16,942 nucleotides of DNA from an uncultured Eubacteriales bacterium (lineage in GTDB: Bacteria; Bacillota; Clostridia; Oscillospirales; Oscillospiraceae). Numbering within the stretch: position 1 is the stretch's first letter; each line of letters begins with the position of its first letter. Shown here piece by piece: positions 1 to 9,000 of this stretch. The DNA lies in contig USPI01000010.1 in the NCBI GenBank assembly GCA_900556535.1, forward strand, positions 1 to 16,942. Direction: 5' to 3'. The notes beneath the pieces are model-generated. The model saw only the letters and a program-made list of their open reading frames with translations, was not told where the DNA came from and did not search any database. The translations under genes and the position numbers were made by a program.

Positions 1-17
1 TGAAGCAGTGTTTATAG

Positions 18-2030
18 ATGAATTACAGTAAATGGAAAATTGAAAATTGCCCCGACGAAATGCTCAGGGTATTTCTCGATGCCGGCTGCACTCCGCTGCT
101 TGCGGCGATGCTTGCCGTGCGCGGCTTTGACAGCGTGCAGAGCGCCCGCAGCTTCCTGCACGGCGGCACGGAGCTTTTGGCCGATCCCATGCTGCTCAAG
201 GGCATGGATAAGGCGGTGCCGCGCATTAAAAGAGCGATCGAAACGGGGGAGACGGTGGCGGTCTACGGCGACTATGACGTGGACGGCATAACATCGACCT
301 GCCTTCTGACCGACTGGCTGCGTCTGCGCGGTCTGCGCTGCTATCCCTATATTCCCGACAGGATAGACGAGGGCTACGGCATAAACGACGCGGCTATAGA
401 TTCCCTGCACGAGAAGGGCGTGAGCCTTATAATCAGCGTGGACTGCGGCATAACCGCGGCTCACGAGGCCGAGCACGCGCGGGAAATGGGCGTTGACCTC
501 ATCATAACCGACCATCACGAGTGCCGCGAGCAGACGATACCCGACGCGGTCGCGGTCATTGACCCCAAGCAGGATGACTGCGCATATCCCAACAAGGATC
601 TTGCGGGCGTCGGAGTCGCGCTCAAGCTCGTGTGCGCCGTTGAGGGCTCGAGCGAAAGAGTTGTTGCGCGCTATGCCGACCTTGCCGCCATCGGCACCGT
701 TGCCGACGTCGTGCCGCTCACGGGCGAAAACCGCTACATCGTGCGCCGCGGACTGCAAATGCTTGAGCACACCTCCCGCCCGGGACTTGCGGCTCTCCTG
801 CGCGAGTCGGGAGCGTCGGAGCGGAAAATGTCCTCCTCGACGATAGGCTTCACTCTTGCACCGCGCCTTAACGCTGCCGGCAGACTCGGCGAAGTCTCCG
901 TTGCGGGCAGACTTCTCATGACGGGCGATGTGAACGAGGCAAACACCCTTGCCGACAAGCTGTGCGAGCTCAACCGCCGCCGCCAGAATCTCGAGACCGA
1001 GATCTGGGACGACGCCTCCGGGATGATGGACGGCAAGAGCCCTACCTCGCCGATCGTGCTCGCCAGCGAAAAATGGCATCAGGGCGTCATCGGCATTGCC
1101 GCTTCAAAGCTTGCCGAGCAGTATTCCCGCCCGACGGTCATGATCTGCCTTGACGGGGAAAAGGGCAAGGGCTCCTGCCGCAGCTACGGCGGCTTTAACC
1201 TGTTTGACGCGCTCTCGGCGTGCTCGGAGTACCTCGAGGGCTTCGGCGGTCACGCGCTTGCGGCGGGACTTAATATCAGGCGCGACAAGCTCCGTCAGTT
1301 TTGCAATGCATTCAATGAATACTACGAAAAGAACAAGCCGCAGGAGAAGCCCACGCTGCACTGCGATCTTGAGATAACCGACCCCAAAATGCTCGACATG
1401 GCGGGCGTTGATTCGCTCTCGCTGCTTGAGCCCTACGGCAGCGGAAACCCCAAGCCCATGCTGTGCATACGCTCGGCGCGGCTTGACAAGATAACGCCCA
1501 TCGGCGGCGGAAAGCATCTGCGCCTGAGCCTGAGCTTCAGAGGCGCGGGCTTCGAGTGCGTGTTTTTCTCGCACAGCGAGGAGGAGCTGGGGCTGAGCGT
1601 GGGCGACAGAGTCGATGTTGCGTTCACGCCGCAGATAAACGAATTCAGACTGCGCCGCAGTGTGCAGCTTCAGATAACCGAAATCAAGTTACATGACCCC
1701 AAGCCCCTGTGCGAGAGGATACTGAGCGATATGCCGGTAGCACAGGCGTCGAACTACTGCCCGGATCGCGGTGCCTTCATAAAGGCGTGGCGCAGGCTCC
1801 AGGCTCTCGGCGGGGCGGTCGCGTCCGACCTTGACGGCGTGCTGCATCAGTGCCCGCACGGAGTCGAGCCGGAGCGCTTCTGCATTTGCCTGAGGGTGCT
1901 TTGCGAGCTGGGGCTTCTGCGTCCGGATACGCCGGGCTCAGTTTTCGGCGCGAGGATAGTACCCGGCAGCGCGAAGGTCAATCTTGAAAATTCGGAGCTT
2001 ATTAAGCGCTTGAAAGCGAGAAGGTCATAA
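18..2030 (+). CDS. recJ: Single-stranded-DNA-specific exonuclease RecJ
   Basis: This encodes a 670-residue RecJ, the 5'-3' single-strand DNA exonuclease of recombination and mismatch/base-excision repair in the cytoplasm. The DHH phosphoesterase core is complete: the DYDVDG motif lies at residues 85-90, a VDCGI segment near 141-145, the DHH signature at 165-167 and NAAGR at 285-289. The DHHA1 domain follows with its GGH at 410-412, and an OB-like C-terminal region runs from about 440. The protein is somewhat shorter than Bacillus RecJ (about 790 residues), and the extra C-terminal part is reduced. A TAG lies directly before the ATG, so the start cannot extend upstream; the ribosome binding site is not obvious. 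It is the first visible gene of an operon, and its TAA stop overlaps the rel ATG by one base. The operon promoter lies outside the window. Confidence 0.96.
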   Translation: MNYSKWKIENCPDEMLRVFLDAGCTPLLAAMLAVRGFDSVQSARSFLHGGTELLADPMLLKGMDKAVPRIKRAIETGETVAVYGDYDVDGITSTCLLTDWLRLRGLRCYPYIPDRIDEGYGINDAAIDSLHEKGVSLIISVDCGITAAHEAEHAREMGVDLIITDHHECREQTIPDAVAVIDPKQDDCAYPNKDLAGVGVALKLVCAVEGSSERVVARYADLAAIGTVADVVPLTGENRYIVRRGLQMLEHTSRPGLAALLRESGASERKMSSSTIGFTLAPRLNAAGRLGEVSVAGRLLMTGDVNEANTLADKLCELNRRRQNLETEIWDDASGMMDGKSPTSPIVLASEKWHQGVIGIAASKLAEQYSRPTVMICLDGEKGKGSCRSYGGFNLFDALSACSEYLEGFGGHALAAGLNIRRDKLRQFCNAFNEYYEKNKPQEKPTLHCDLEITDPKMLDMAGVDSLSLLEPYGSGNPKPMLCIRSARLDKITPIGGGKHLRLSLSFRGAGFECVFFSHSEEELGLSVGDRVDVAFTPQINEFRLRRSVQLQITEIKLHDPKPLCERILSDMPVAQASNYCPDRGAFIKAWRRLQALGGAVASDLDGVLHQCPHGVEPERFCICLRVLCELGLLRPDTPGSVFGARIVPGSAKVNLENSELIKRLKARRS

Positions 2031-4270
2031 TGGCAGACACAGACAGAAAATTACTCGATCCCGATGAAATGTTCACCTCCCTTCGCAAGAAAATAAACGA
2101 CGGCGGCATGGATATGGATATGGGCAGGATAGAGGCGGCATACGAGATGGCAAAGCTCGCCCATTCCGGTCAGCTGCGCAAGGACGGCTCGCCTTACGTC
2201 ACGCATTGCGTTGCCGCAGCCGATATAGCGGTAGATATGGGCCTTGACGAGGACTCCATCGTTGCGGCGCTCCTGCACGACGTGATAGAGGACACGCAGC
2301 TCACCCACGGCGACATTGCCCGTCAGTTCGGCGAGCCTGTTGCGAATATAGTCGAGGGCGTCACTAAGCTCACGCGAGTGCAGTACACCAGCAAGGAAGA
2401 CGAGCAGATGGAAAACCTTCGCAAGATGCTCATGGCAATGGCGAAGGACATCCGCGTTATACTCATAAAAATCGCCGACAGACTGCACAATATGCGCACC
2501 ATGGCGTACCAGACAGAGGAAAAGCAGCGGCAGAAGTCGCTCGAGACGATGGAGATATATGCCCCCATCGCGCACCGTCTCGGTATGCAGAGAGCCAAGT
2601 GGGAGCTTGAGGACTTGGCCCTCATGTACCTTGACCCGACTGGCTACAAGGAGATAACCGACACACTTAACGAGCGCATGGAAACCCTCAAGAGCTTCAT
2701 GTCAAGCGTTGAGGAGAAGATGAAAAAGCGCCTTTCCGATGAGGGGCTTCAGGTCACCGTCACGAGCCGCATAAAGCATATTTACAGTATATACAGGAAG
2801 ATGTATGCCCAGAAGCTCGACATAAACGGTATATTTGACCTGTGCGCATTCCGTGTCATCGTCGATACGATACCCGACTGCTACAACGTGCTCGGCATCA
2901 TCCACGATATGTTCAAGCCCGTGCCCGGCAGATTCAAGGACTATATCTCGACCCCGAAGCCGAATATGTACCAAAGCGTCCACACGACCGTCATCGGCTC
3001 CGAGGGCATACCCTTTGAGGTGCAGATACGCACGTGGGAAATGCACCGCACGGCGGAATACGGCATCGCGGCGCATTGGAAGTACAAGATAGGCGACGCG
3101 GCGGAGACCGTTGTCAAAAACGGCGACGAGGAGAAATTCGCATGGGTGCGCCGTCTGCTCGAAAGCCAGCAGGAGTCCGACGCGACCGACTTTTTCCACA
3201 ATCTCAAGATAGATATGTTTGCCGACGAGGTTTTCGTTTTCTCCCCCAAGGGCGACGTCATCAACCTGCCCGCCGGCGCAACGCCCATAGATTTTGCTTA
3301 CAGCATACACTCCGCCGTCGGCAACAGCATGATCGGCGCGTCCGTCAACGGCAGGATAGTAAACTTCGACTACGTTCTGCAAAACGGAGATATCGTCGAG
3401 GTCAGGACGGCGAAAAATGCTGCGGGACCGAGCCGCGACTGGCTCAACATCGCAAAAAGCGGCTCTGCGCGCACGAAGATAAAGCAGTGGTTCAAAAAGG
3501 AGCGCCGCGAGGAGAATATCGAGCGCGGCCGCGCAATGTTTGAATCCGAGCTCAAGAACAAGGGACTGCGTTTGGAGGATATATGCGACGAGGAGGTGCT
3601 GCCGCAGCTTCTCAAGAAGGTCGCGTATACGAGCCTTGACGAAATGTATGCCGCGATCGGCTACGGCGGCATGGCGGCAACGAGAGCGGTCAACCGCATG
3701 AAGGACGAGCTCGCGCGCCTGCACCATGCCACGGGCAAAAAGACCGTGCTCGAGAAGGTCACGGAGGCTGCCGAGCGCCGCGAATTACAGGCGAAAAAGC
3801 GCATTAAGCCCGTGCACGGCGTCTTGGTCGAGGGGCTTGATAACTGCCTTATCAAATTCTCCCGCTGCTGCACGCCCATTCCGGGCGACGACATCGTCGG
3901 CTACATCACCCGCGGTCAGGGCGTGTCGGTCCACCGCACGGACTGCGCAAACTATGCCCGCCGTGAGTTTAAGCCCGCGGATATAGGCCGCTGGATAAAC
4001 GTGAGCTGGGCGGATGAGATAAAAGAGACCTACGCGACCGCCATCACGGTCGTCTCCCGCGAACGCAGCGGACTTATCATGGATATCGCAACGATATTCA
4101 ATACCCTCAACACCAAGGTGCGCACCATAAACGCGCGCGACACGGGCGATAAGACGATAGTGAATATAACGCTTGAAACGTCCGGAGTTGAGGAGCTTCG
4201 CAACATCGTAAACCGCATTAACGCCATACCGGGCGTTGTTGAGGTCAACAGAAACGGAGGAAAGAAATGA
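2030..4270 (+). CDS. rel: Bifunctional (p)ppGpp synthetase/hydrolase, Rel
   Basis: This 746-residue protein is a long RelA/SpoT homologue that makes and degrades the stringent-response alarmone (p)ppGpp. The N-terminal HD hydrolase domain keeps its metal ligands: H59 in VTHC, H83-D84 in LLHDVIEDT and D150 in KIADRLHN. The synthetase domain contains RFKDYI followed by PKPNMYQS, which is the RxKD signature of bifunctional Rel rather than the ExDD of mono-functional RelA. A TGS domain (about 400-460, starting DEVFVFSPKG), a zinc-finger-like CCTPIPGDD segment with a later HRTDC, and a C-terminal ACT domain complete the usual order. Length and domain layout are standard for Firmicutes Rel, so both activities are expected. 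It overlaps recJ by one base and dtd by four (ATGA), which implies translational coupling. The apt gene often found between recJ and rel in this phylum is absent. Confidence 0.97.
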   Translation: MADTDRKLLDPDEMFTSLRKKINDGGMDMDMGRIEAAYEMAKLAHSGQLRKDGSPYVTHCVAAADIAVDMGLDEDSIVAALLHDVIEDTQLTHGDIARQFGEPVANIVEGVTKLTRVQYTSKEDEQMENLRKMLMAMAKDIRVILIKIADRLHNMRTMAYQTEEKQRQKSLETMEIYAPIAHRLGMQRAKWELEDLALMYLDPTGYKEITDTLNERMETLKSFMSSVEEKMKKRLSDEGLQVTVTSRIKHIYSIYRKMYAQKLDINGIFDLCAFRVIVDTIPDCYNVLGIIHDMFKPVPGRFKDYISTPKPNMYQSVHTTVIGSEGIPFEVQIRTWEMHRTAEYGIAAHWKYKIGDAAETVVKNGDEEKFAWVRRLLESQQESDATDFFHNLKIDMFADEVFVFSPKGDVINLPAGATPIDFAYSIHSAVGNSMIGASVNGRIVNFDYVLQNGDIVEVRTAKNAAGPSRDWLNIAKSGSARTKIKQWFKKERREENIERGRAMFESELKNKGLRLEDICDEEVLPQLLKKVAYTSLDEMYAAIGYGGMAATRAVNRMKDELARLHHATGKKTVLEKVTEAAERRELQAKKRIKPVHGVLVEGLDNCLIKFSRCCTPIPGDDIVGYITRGQGVSVHRTDCANYARREFKPADIGRWINVSWADEIKETYATAITVVSRERSGLIMDIATIFNTLNTKVRTINARDTGDKTIVNITLETSGVEELRNIVNRINAIPGVVEVNRNGGKK

Positions 4271-4710
4271 GAGCGGTTCTGACAAGAGTGGACAGTGCGT
4301 CCGTAAAAATAGGCGGCGAGGTAAAGGGCAGCATCGGCAAGGGCTTTCTCGTTCTGCTCGGCGTGCACGAGGACGATGAGCAGGCGCAGGCGCTGAAGAT
4401 CGCCGACAAGATATGCGGCCTGCGCATATTCGAGGACGAGGCAGGGAAAATGAACGTAAACCCCGCCGACGCCGGAGCACAGCTTCTCATAATAAGCCAG
4501 TTCACGCTTTTTGCCGACTGCAAGTCGCGCCGCCCCGGATTTTCGAAGGCAGCGCGTCCGGAAAAGGCGATACCGCTGTATGAAGCGGTCATTGCCGAGT
4601 GCCGCAGCCGCGGCTTCGAGGTCGCAACGGGCGAATTCGGCGCGGAAATGAAGGTCGAGTCCGTTAACGACGGACCCGTAACGATAATTCTTGACACGAG
4701 GGAGCTTTAA
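4267..4710 (+). CDS. dtd: D-aminoacyl-tRNA deacylase
   Basis: This encodes a 147-residue Dtd, the chiral proofreading enzyme that hydrolyses D-amino acids (and glycine mischarged on tRNA-Ala) from tRNA. Both active-site signatures are visible: SQFT at residues 77-80 within SQFTLFAD, and NDGPVT at 134-139, which carries the Gly-cisPro pair used to reject L-amino acids. The length matches the family exactly. It begins with an ATGA overlap with the rel stop, has the GGAGG-like sequence of the rel 3' end as ribosome binding site, and ends one base before the next ATG. The rel-dtd pair is a common gene order in Gram-positive bacteria, which supports the call. Confidence 0.97.
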   Translation: MRAVLTRVDSASVKIGGEVKGSIGKGFLVLLGVHEDDEQAQALKIADKICGLRIFEDEAGKMNVNPADAGAQLLIISQFTLFADCKSRRPGFSKAARPEKAIPLYEAVIAECRSRGFEVATGEFGAEMKVESVNDGPVTIILDTREL

Positions 4711-4711
4711 A

Positions 4712-5323
4712 ATGAACATTAAAACCATACCCGTAGGGCAGCTTGAAACCAATTGCTACGTCGTCATTAACGAGGAAACGCTCGAGTGCGTCGTCATTGA
4801 CCCCGGCGACGAGAGCAACACCATCCTCGACTATATGGAGTCGAACAAGCTCAAGTGCAAGGCGATAATGCTCACCCACGGTCATTTTGACCATGTCGGC
4901 GCCGTGAACGAGATATACAAGGCCACCGGCTGCACCGTTTATATTAACGAGCGCGACGAGGGCTATAAGGTCGGCATGAGCGGGATGCTCTTTAAGCTTC
5001 CCGAGGGCGGAAAGACCTATGACGAGGGCGACGTGGTCGTAGAGGCCGGGCTTGCCTTCAAGGTGCTTGCTACCCCCGGTCACACCCCCGGCGGCGTGAG
5101 CCTTGTCTGCGAAAATGCGCTGTTCGTGGGCGACACGATGTTCCGCGGAAGCTGCGGCAGGACCGACCTGCCCGGCGGCGACATGACCGAGGAGCTCAAA
5201 TCGCTCAAAAAGCTGTGCGCACTTCCCGGCGACTATGAGGTCTACCCCGGACATATGGACAGCACGACTCTTGAGCGGGAGCGCCGCTTTAACTACTATT
5301 GCCGCGAGGCGATGAAATACTGA
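4712..5323 (+). CDS. MBL-fold metallo-hydrolase (glyoxalase II-like, YcbL type)
   Basis: This 203-residue protein has a complete metallo-beta-lactamase fold metal site: H56-x-H58-x-D60-H61 in THGHFDH, H124 in ATPGHTPG, D141 in FVGDTMF and H181 in YPGHMD. It resembles the single-domain glyoxalase II-like hydrolases (YcbL type), which are predicted to act on thioesters such as S-acyl conjugates, but the true substrate is not known. It lacks the C-terminal helical domain of classical glyoxalase II. The ATG at 4712 is chosen over the TTG at 4691 because GAGGGAG lies seven bases upstream of it and the TTG start would overlap dtd. MBL proteins of this type commonly follow dtd in Clostridia. It is followed after 19 bases by a membrane protein gene in the same operon. 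Confidence 0.9.
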   Translation: MNIKTIPVGQLETNCYVVINEETLECVVIDPGDESNTILDYMESNKLKCKAIMLTHGHFDHVGAVNEIYKATGCTVYINERDEGYKVGMSGMLFKLPEGGKTYDEGDVVVEAGLAFKVLATPGHTPGGVSLVCENALFVGDTMFRGSCGRTDLPGGDMTEELKSLKKLCALPGDYEVYPGHMDSTTLERERRFNYYCREAMKY

Positions 5324-5342
5324 CCAAGCACGGGAGATATAA

Positions 5343-5807
5343 ATGCTGAAAGACATACTCAAGACACTTTTTATCGGTATGCTGCCCGTGCTTGAGATCC
5401 GCGGCGCGATACCCGTGGGGGTTGCCGCAGGACTAGATCCGTGGTCGGCGTTTTTCGTCGGCTTTGTCGGCAATATGCTGCCCGTTCCGTTTCTTATCCT
5501 GCTCACGCGCAAGATAATCGAATGGATGAAAAAGCACCATATTCTCGACAAGCTGACCTCGTTTCTTGAGCGCAAGGGCTCGCAGAAGGCACAGACCGTG
5601 CAGAAATACAGCTTTTGGGGGCTGTTCATCCTCGTTGCCATACCCCTTCCGGGCACGGGCGCGTGGACGGGCGCTTTGGTCGCGTCGCTTTTGGATATGC
5701 GCCTGAAAAGGGCGCTGCCCGCCATTGCGATGGGCGTCATCGTCGCGGGGCTTATCGTGCTTCTTGCGACCTACGGCGTCGTATCCGTCGGCTCGCTTGT
5801 CGGATAG
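5343..5807 (+). CDS. Small multi-drug export-like membrane protein (PF06695/COG2426)
   Basis: This 154-residue integral membrane protein resembles the family named putative small multi-drug export protein; that name rests on thin evidence, and the function is best called unknown. Visible features are the paired re-entrant-like motifs typical of the family: LEIRGAIP near residues 17-24, and IPLPGTGAWTGA near 100-111. Hydrophobic segments lie at about 30-55, 88-115 and 125-150, with a basic loop (KKHH, RKGSQK) between them. A GGGAG ribosome binding site sits eight bases before the ATG. It is the last gene of the recJ-rel-dtd operon and is followed by a strong terminator. The two-half motif arrangement recalls DedA-like proteins, but homology cannot be settled here. 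Confidence 0.8.
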   Translation: MLKDILKTLFIGMLPVLEIRGAIPVGVAAGLDPWSAFFVGFVGNMLPVPFLILLTRKIIEWMKKHHILDKLTSFLERKGSQKAQTVQKYSFWGLFILVAIPLPGTGAWTGALVASLLDMRLKRALPAIAMGVIVAGLIVLLATYGVVSVGSLVG

Positions 5808-5850
5808 ATATCCAAATATGGATGGATAAAACAAATTTGATAAATATGCA

Positions 5851-5886
5851 AAAATGCCGTGAGATATGCAGCCTCACGGCATTTTT
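5851..5886 (+). terminator. Rho-independent terminator of the recJ-rel operon
   Basis: A 13-bp perfect stem (AAAATGCCGTGAG at 5851-5863 with its complement at 5873-5885) encloses a 9-base loop and ends in a run of T. It lies 43 bases after the last stop codon of the operon. Confidence 0.92.
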
Positions 5887-5983
5887 ATTCGCAAAAACCG
5901 CAATATATTGAATTTATACAAACGAAGCCTTGCGCGAGGCAAAGATTTGTTGAAAATAACGGATAGATTTTTATTCAAAACTA

Positions 5984-6012
5984 TTGCGAAACAGTGAATA
6001 TAAATGTATAAT
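5984..6012 (+). promoter_or_regulatory. Sigma-A promoter of the SLH carboxypeptidase gene
   Basis: TTGCGA (5984-5989), a 17-base spacer and a perfect TATAAT (6007-6012) form a near-consensus vegetative promoter. Transcription should begin near 6019, giving a leader of about 43 bases. The sequence before it, from 5887, is AT-rich and shows nothing else. Confidence 0.85.
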
Positions 6013-6061
6013 AAGCCTTGTCAATGAATTAATACACACGAAAGGCGACAAGGTAGGACAA

Positions 6062-9000
6062 ATGCAAAAGACGAATACGAACACAGGCTTTACTAAATTT
6101 GTTTCCGTGCTGCTTGTCATTATGATGATCGTTTCGCTGGCGCCCATAACGGCGTCGGCAGATCCGGCAAGCGCAAGCTTTGAAAACCTCTCCGGAGGCA
6201 AGGATATAATCTCTCTTGCACAGGGGCGCGATTACAAGGCTACAATACCCGTAAGCGGCGACGTTGACCCGACCACGGTCACATGGTCGCTTGTAAAAGA
6301 CGAGTCGAAGACCTACGTCAGCAAGGCGCTCTTCCCCAATCAGACCGAGGGCGGGGCACTGAGCAATTGGGTCTGCACCGACAACAAGACCCCCTTCTTC
6401 GGCGAGGTCACGACGAGCGTGACCGATACCGACGGACAGAAGGCACTCGTTGCGACCTTCAGCACCAACGGCTATTTTTACAGCCGCGGCACTGCCGATA
6501 ACAGCGTGCCTCACTCAAACGGCGGCTCTTACCTCGATGTCTGCGGCTATTTTAAGCTCACCGCCAAGGACGCCGACGGCAACACCCTCGGCAGCGTTGA
6601 CGTGAAGATAGCTCCCTATGACAGCTTCCATACTATGGACGAAATTTACACGGAGCTTGACGAGATGGTCGCGGCAGCAGCCGACAGCGGAGTTTACGTC
6701 AAGAAGTTCTCCATGGGCACCTCCTCGGGCGAGATATACGACGCGCTCGATATGCCCTATCTCATCGTTGCAAGCAACGAGGCGGCCGTCACCGATTGGC
6801 TGGCGTTCACCGAGAAGGCGGAAACGGAGCCCGAGCAGGTGCTTGCCGATATTGAGGCAGGCAAGTATAACAATATAAAGGTCCCCGTCATGTATTCGAA
6901 TATCCACTCCAACGAGGTCGCCGCGGTCGACGGCATCATGGAATTTGCGTGGATGCTCATAGACGCGGCAAACGGCGACGGCAAGCTCGCCTACAACAAC
7001 CTCACCGGCTTTACGGCAGACGGTCAGGCGCAGTTTGAAGCCGAAAAGAGCGCAAAAAAGATGGCGGTGCCGGAGCTCGTTGCCGATAAGGCGACATACC
7101 TCGGCTGGCTCCAGACCGGCAACGGCAAGTCCGGCGTCGTGGATCTGGATAAGTATTACGATCAGCAGACCGTCACGACGACGCTTGACGAGCTTCTTGA
7201 CGACGTGTTCTTCATCCTCGTTCCCGAGGAAAACGTCGAGGGACGCACCTATATAACCCGTACCGCCTCCAATGGCTACGACCTTAACCGCGACAACTCC
7301 TTCCAGACCACCGACGAGACGCAGAATATGCAGAAGCTCATTGCGACCTTTAACCCCGTCTCGCTGACTGAGTTCCACGGCCGCGTGAGCGCTTTCCAGT
7401 GCGAGCCCTGCGATCCCCCGCACGAGCCGAACTTTGAGTACGACCTGCTTGCCGAGCATCTTATGAACGGCGGCGAGGCGCTCGGCATTGCGGCGGTGGC
7501 AAATAACGACACCTACAACAGCTACGTTATCCCCCAGCGCGATTACCTGACCGACAACGGCGACGGCACCACCTATTGGGAGGATCCGTGGGACGATATG
7601 TCCACCTCCTACACCCCGCAGTTTGCGATGCTCCAGGGCACGGTCGCATACACCGTGGAGCTGCCCGGCTATAACGACGCGGCGGCAGAGCTCGTGCAGT
7701 ACGGCTGCCTCGGCCAGTCAAACTACATAGCGGGCGAGAAGCTCGGCTATCTCACCTCGCAGGCCGAGATATTCGAGCGCGGCGTCAACAACTTTAACTC
7801 CGACGCATATGAGCTCGTAGGTCAGTGGCTTTGCGACCAGAACGACGTCGAGGGCGCAGAGTCCGGGCTGTTCCGCCCCGAGTATGACGGCGAAGGCGAA
7901 AACGGCAACTTCTATCCTGAGTGCTACATCATTCCTCTCGACGCGGTCAATCAGACCAATCTTCAGGCCGCCGGCGACATGATGGAGTGGCTCTCCCGCA
8001 ACGACGTAAAGATCCTCGTGAGCGAGTCTGCGTTCACCTACGACGGCGTGAGCTATCCCGCGGGCACGATGGTCATCTCCATGCATCAGGCAAAGCGCTC
8101 CGTTGCAAACGGCGCTCTGTATGACGGAACATTTATAACGAACTGGAGCGTTCTTTACTCCGAGGGCATCACGACCTTCAGCGAGACGCGCGGCTTCGAT
8201 ATGGCAACGGTCTCCCAGCCCGAGGCGTACAAGACCATAAAGGCAGCCTGCGGCGCTTGGATGGACTATGACGACAGCCTCAGCTACATAAGCGCAAACC
8301 TCGGCTCCGAGTTCATAGGCAGCGGCAGCGATTATGTCATCATCTCCAACGCCTCCGAGGACTCCACCGCGGCGGTCAACGCCCTTCTCAAGGCCGGCAA
8401 GAGCGTCGGCATGGTAAACGACCCCGACAGCGAATACTACGGTGATTTCGTGTGCGGCTACGTTGATTGGCTGAGCGTGTGCGCGGACTACGTCCTCACC
8501 GGCACGGGCCTTTCCGCATCCGAGGTACCCGCGGCAAAGACTGTCACCAAGGCGCCCGTTGTCTATGTGACCGGCGCATCGGGTCAGAATTCCTCCGGCT
8601 TTGTGTGGACGAGCCGCGTCGGAAACTACAACTGGAACTATGACCGCGTGGCGCTTGAGCTTATGGGCTTTGAGACCACAGACGACCCCACGCAGGCAGA
8701 CCTCATCATCGGCGCAAACACCCTCGGCGGCGCAGCCAAGCAGCAGGTGCTTGCCGGCACTCCGTACATAGGCTACGGCTCGAGCGCGACCCGCAGCAAC
8801 ACCGTGTTCGGATCTGCACTCGTGCGCAGCGCAGCCTCCGGCTTTGACTGCCTCGGCTATGTGACCTACCCGACGGTGAGCCTCGTTAACGCCTCCTATG
8901 TCAAGGATAACGACGACGTCATGTACGGCTACGGCGCGGGCTACTTCTCCGCGATTCCCGATGGTGCGCAGGTGCTCGTTCAGACCGACGGCAACAAGCA

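Noticed and set aside
12..1079. 355-residue open frame antisense to recJ
   Set aside because: RecJ motifs fix the coding strand. The antisense frame has no recognisable domain.
2702..3727. 341-residue open frame antisense to rel
   Set aside because: It is the complement of a fully conserved Rel synthetase/TGS region and shows no motif.
5984..6061. An upstream TTG start adding 26 residues to the carboxypeptidase
   Set aside because: The TTG is the -35 box of the promoter, so it would not be in the transcript. The ATG at 6062 has a ribosome binding site and a proper signal peptide.
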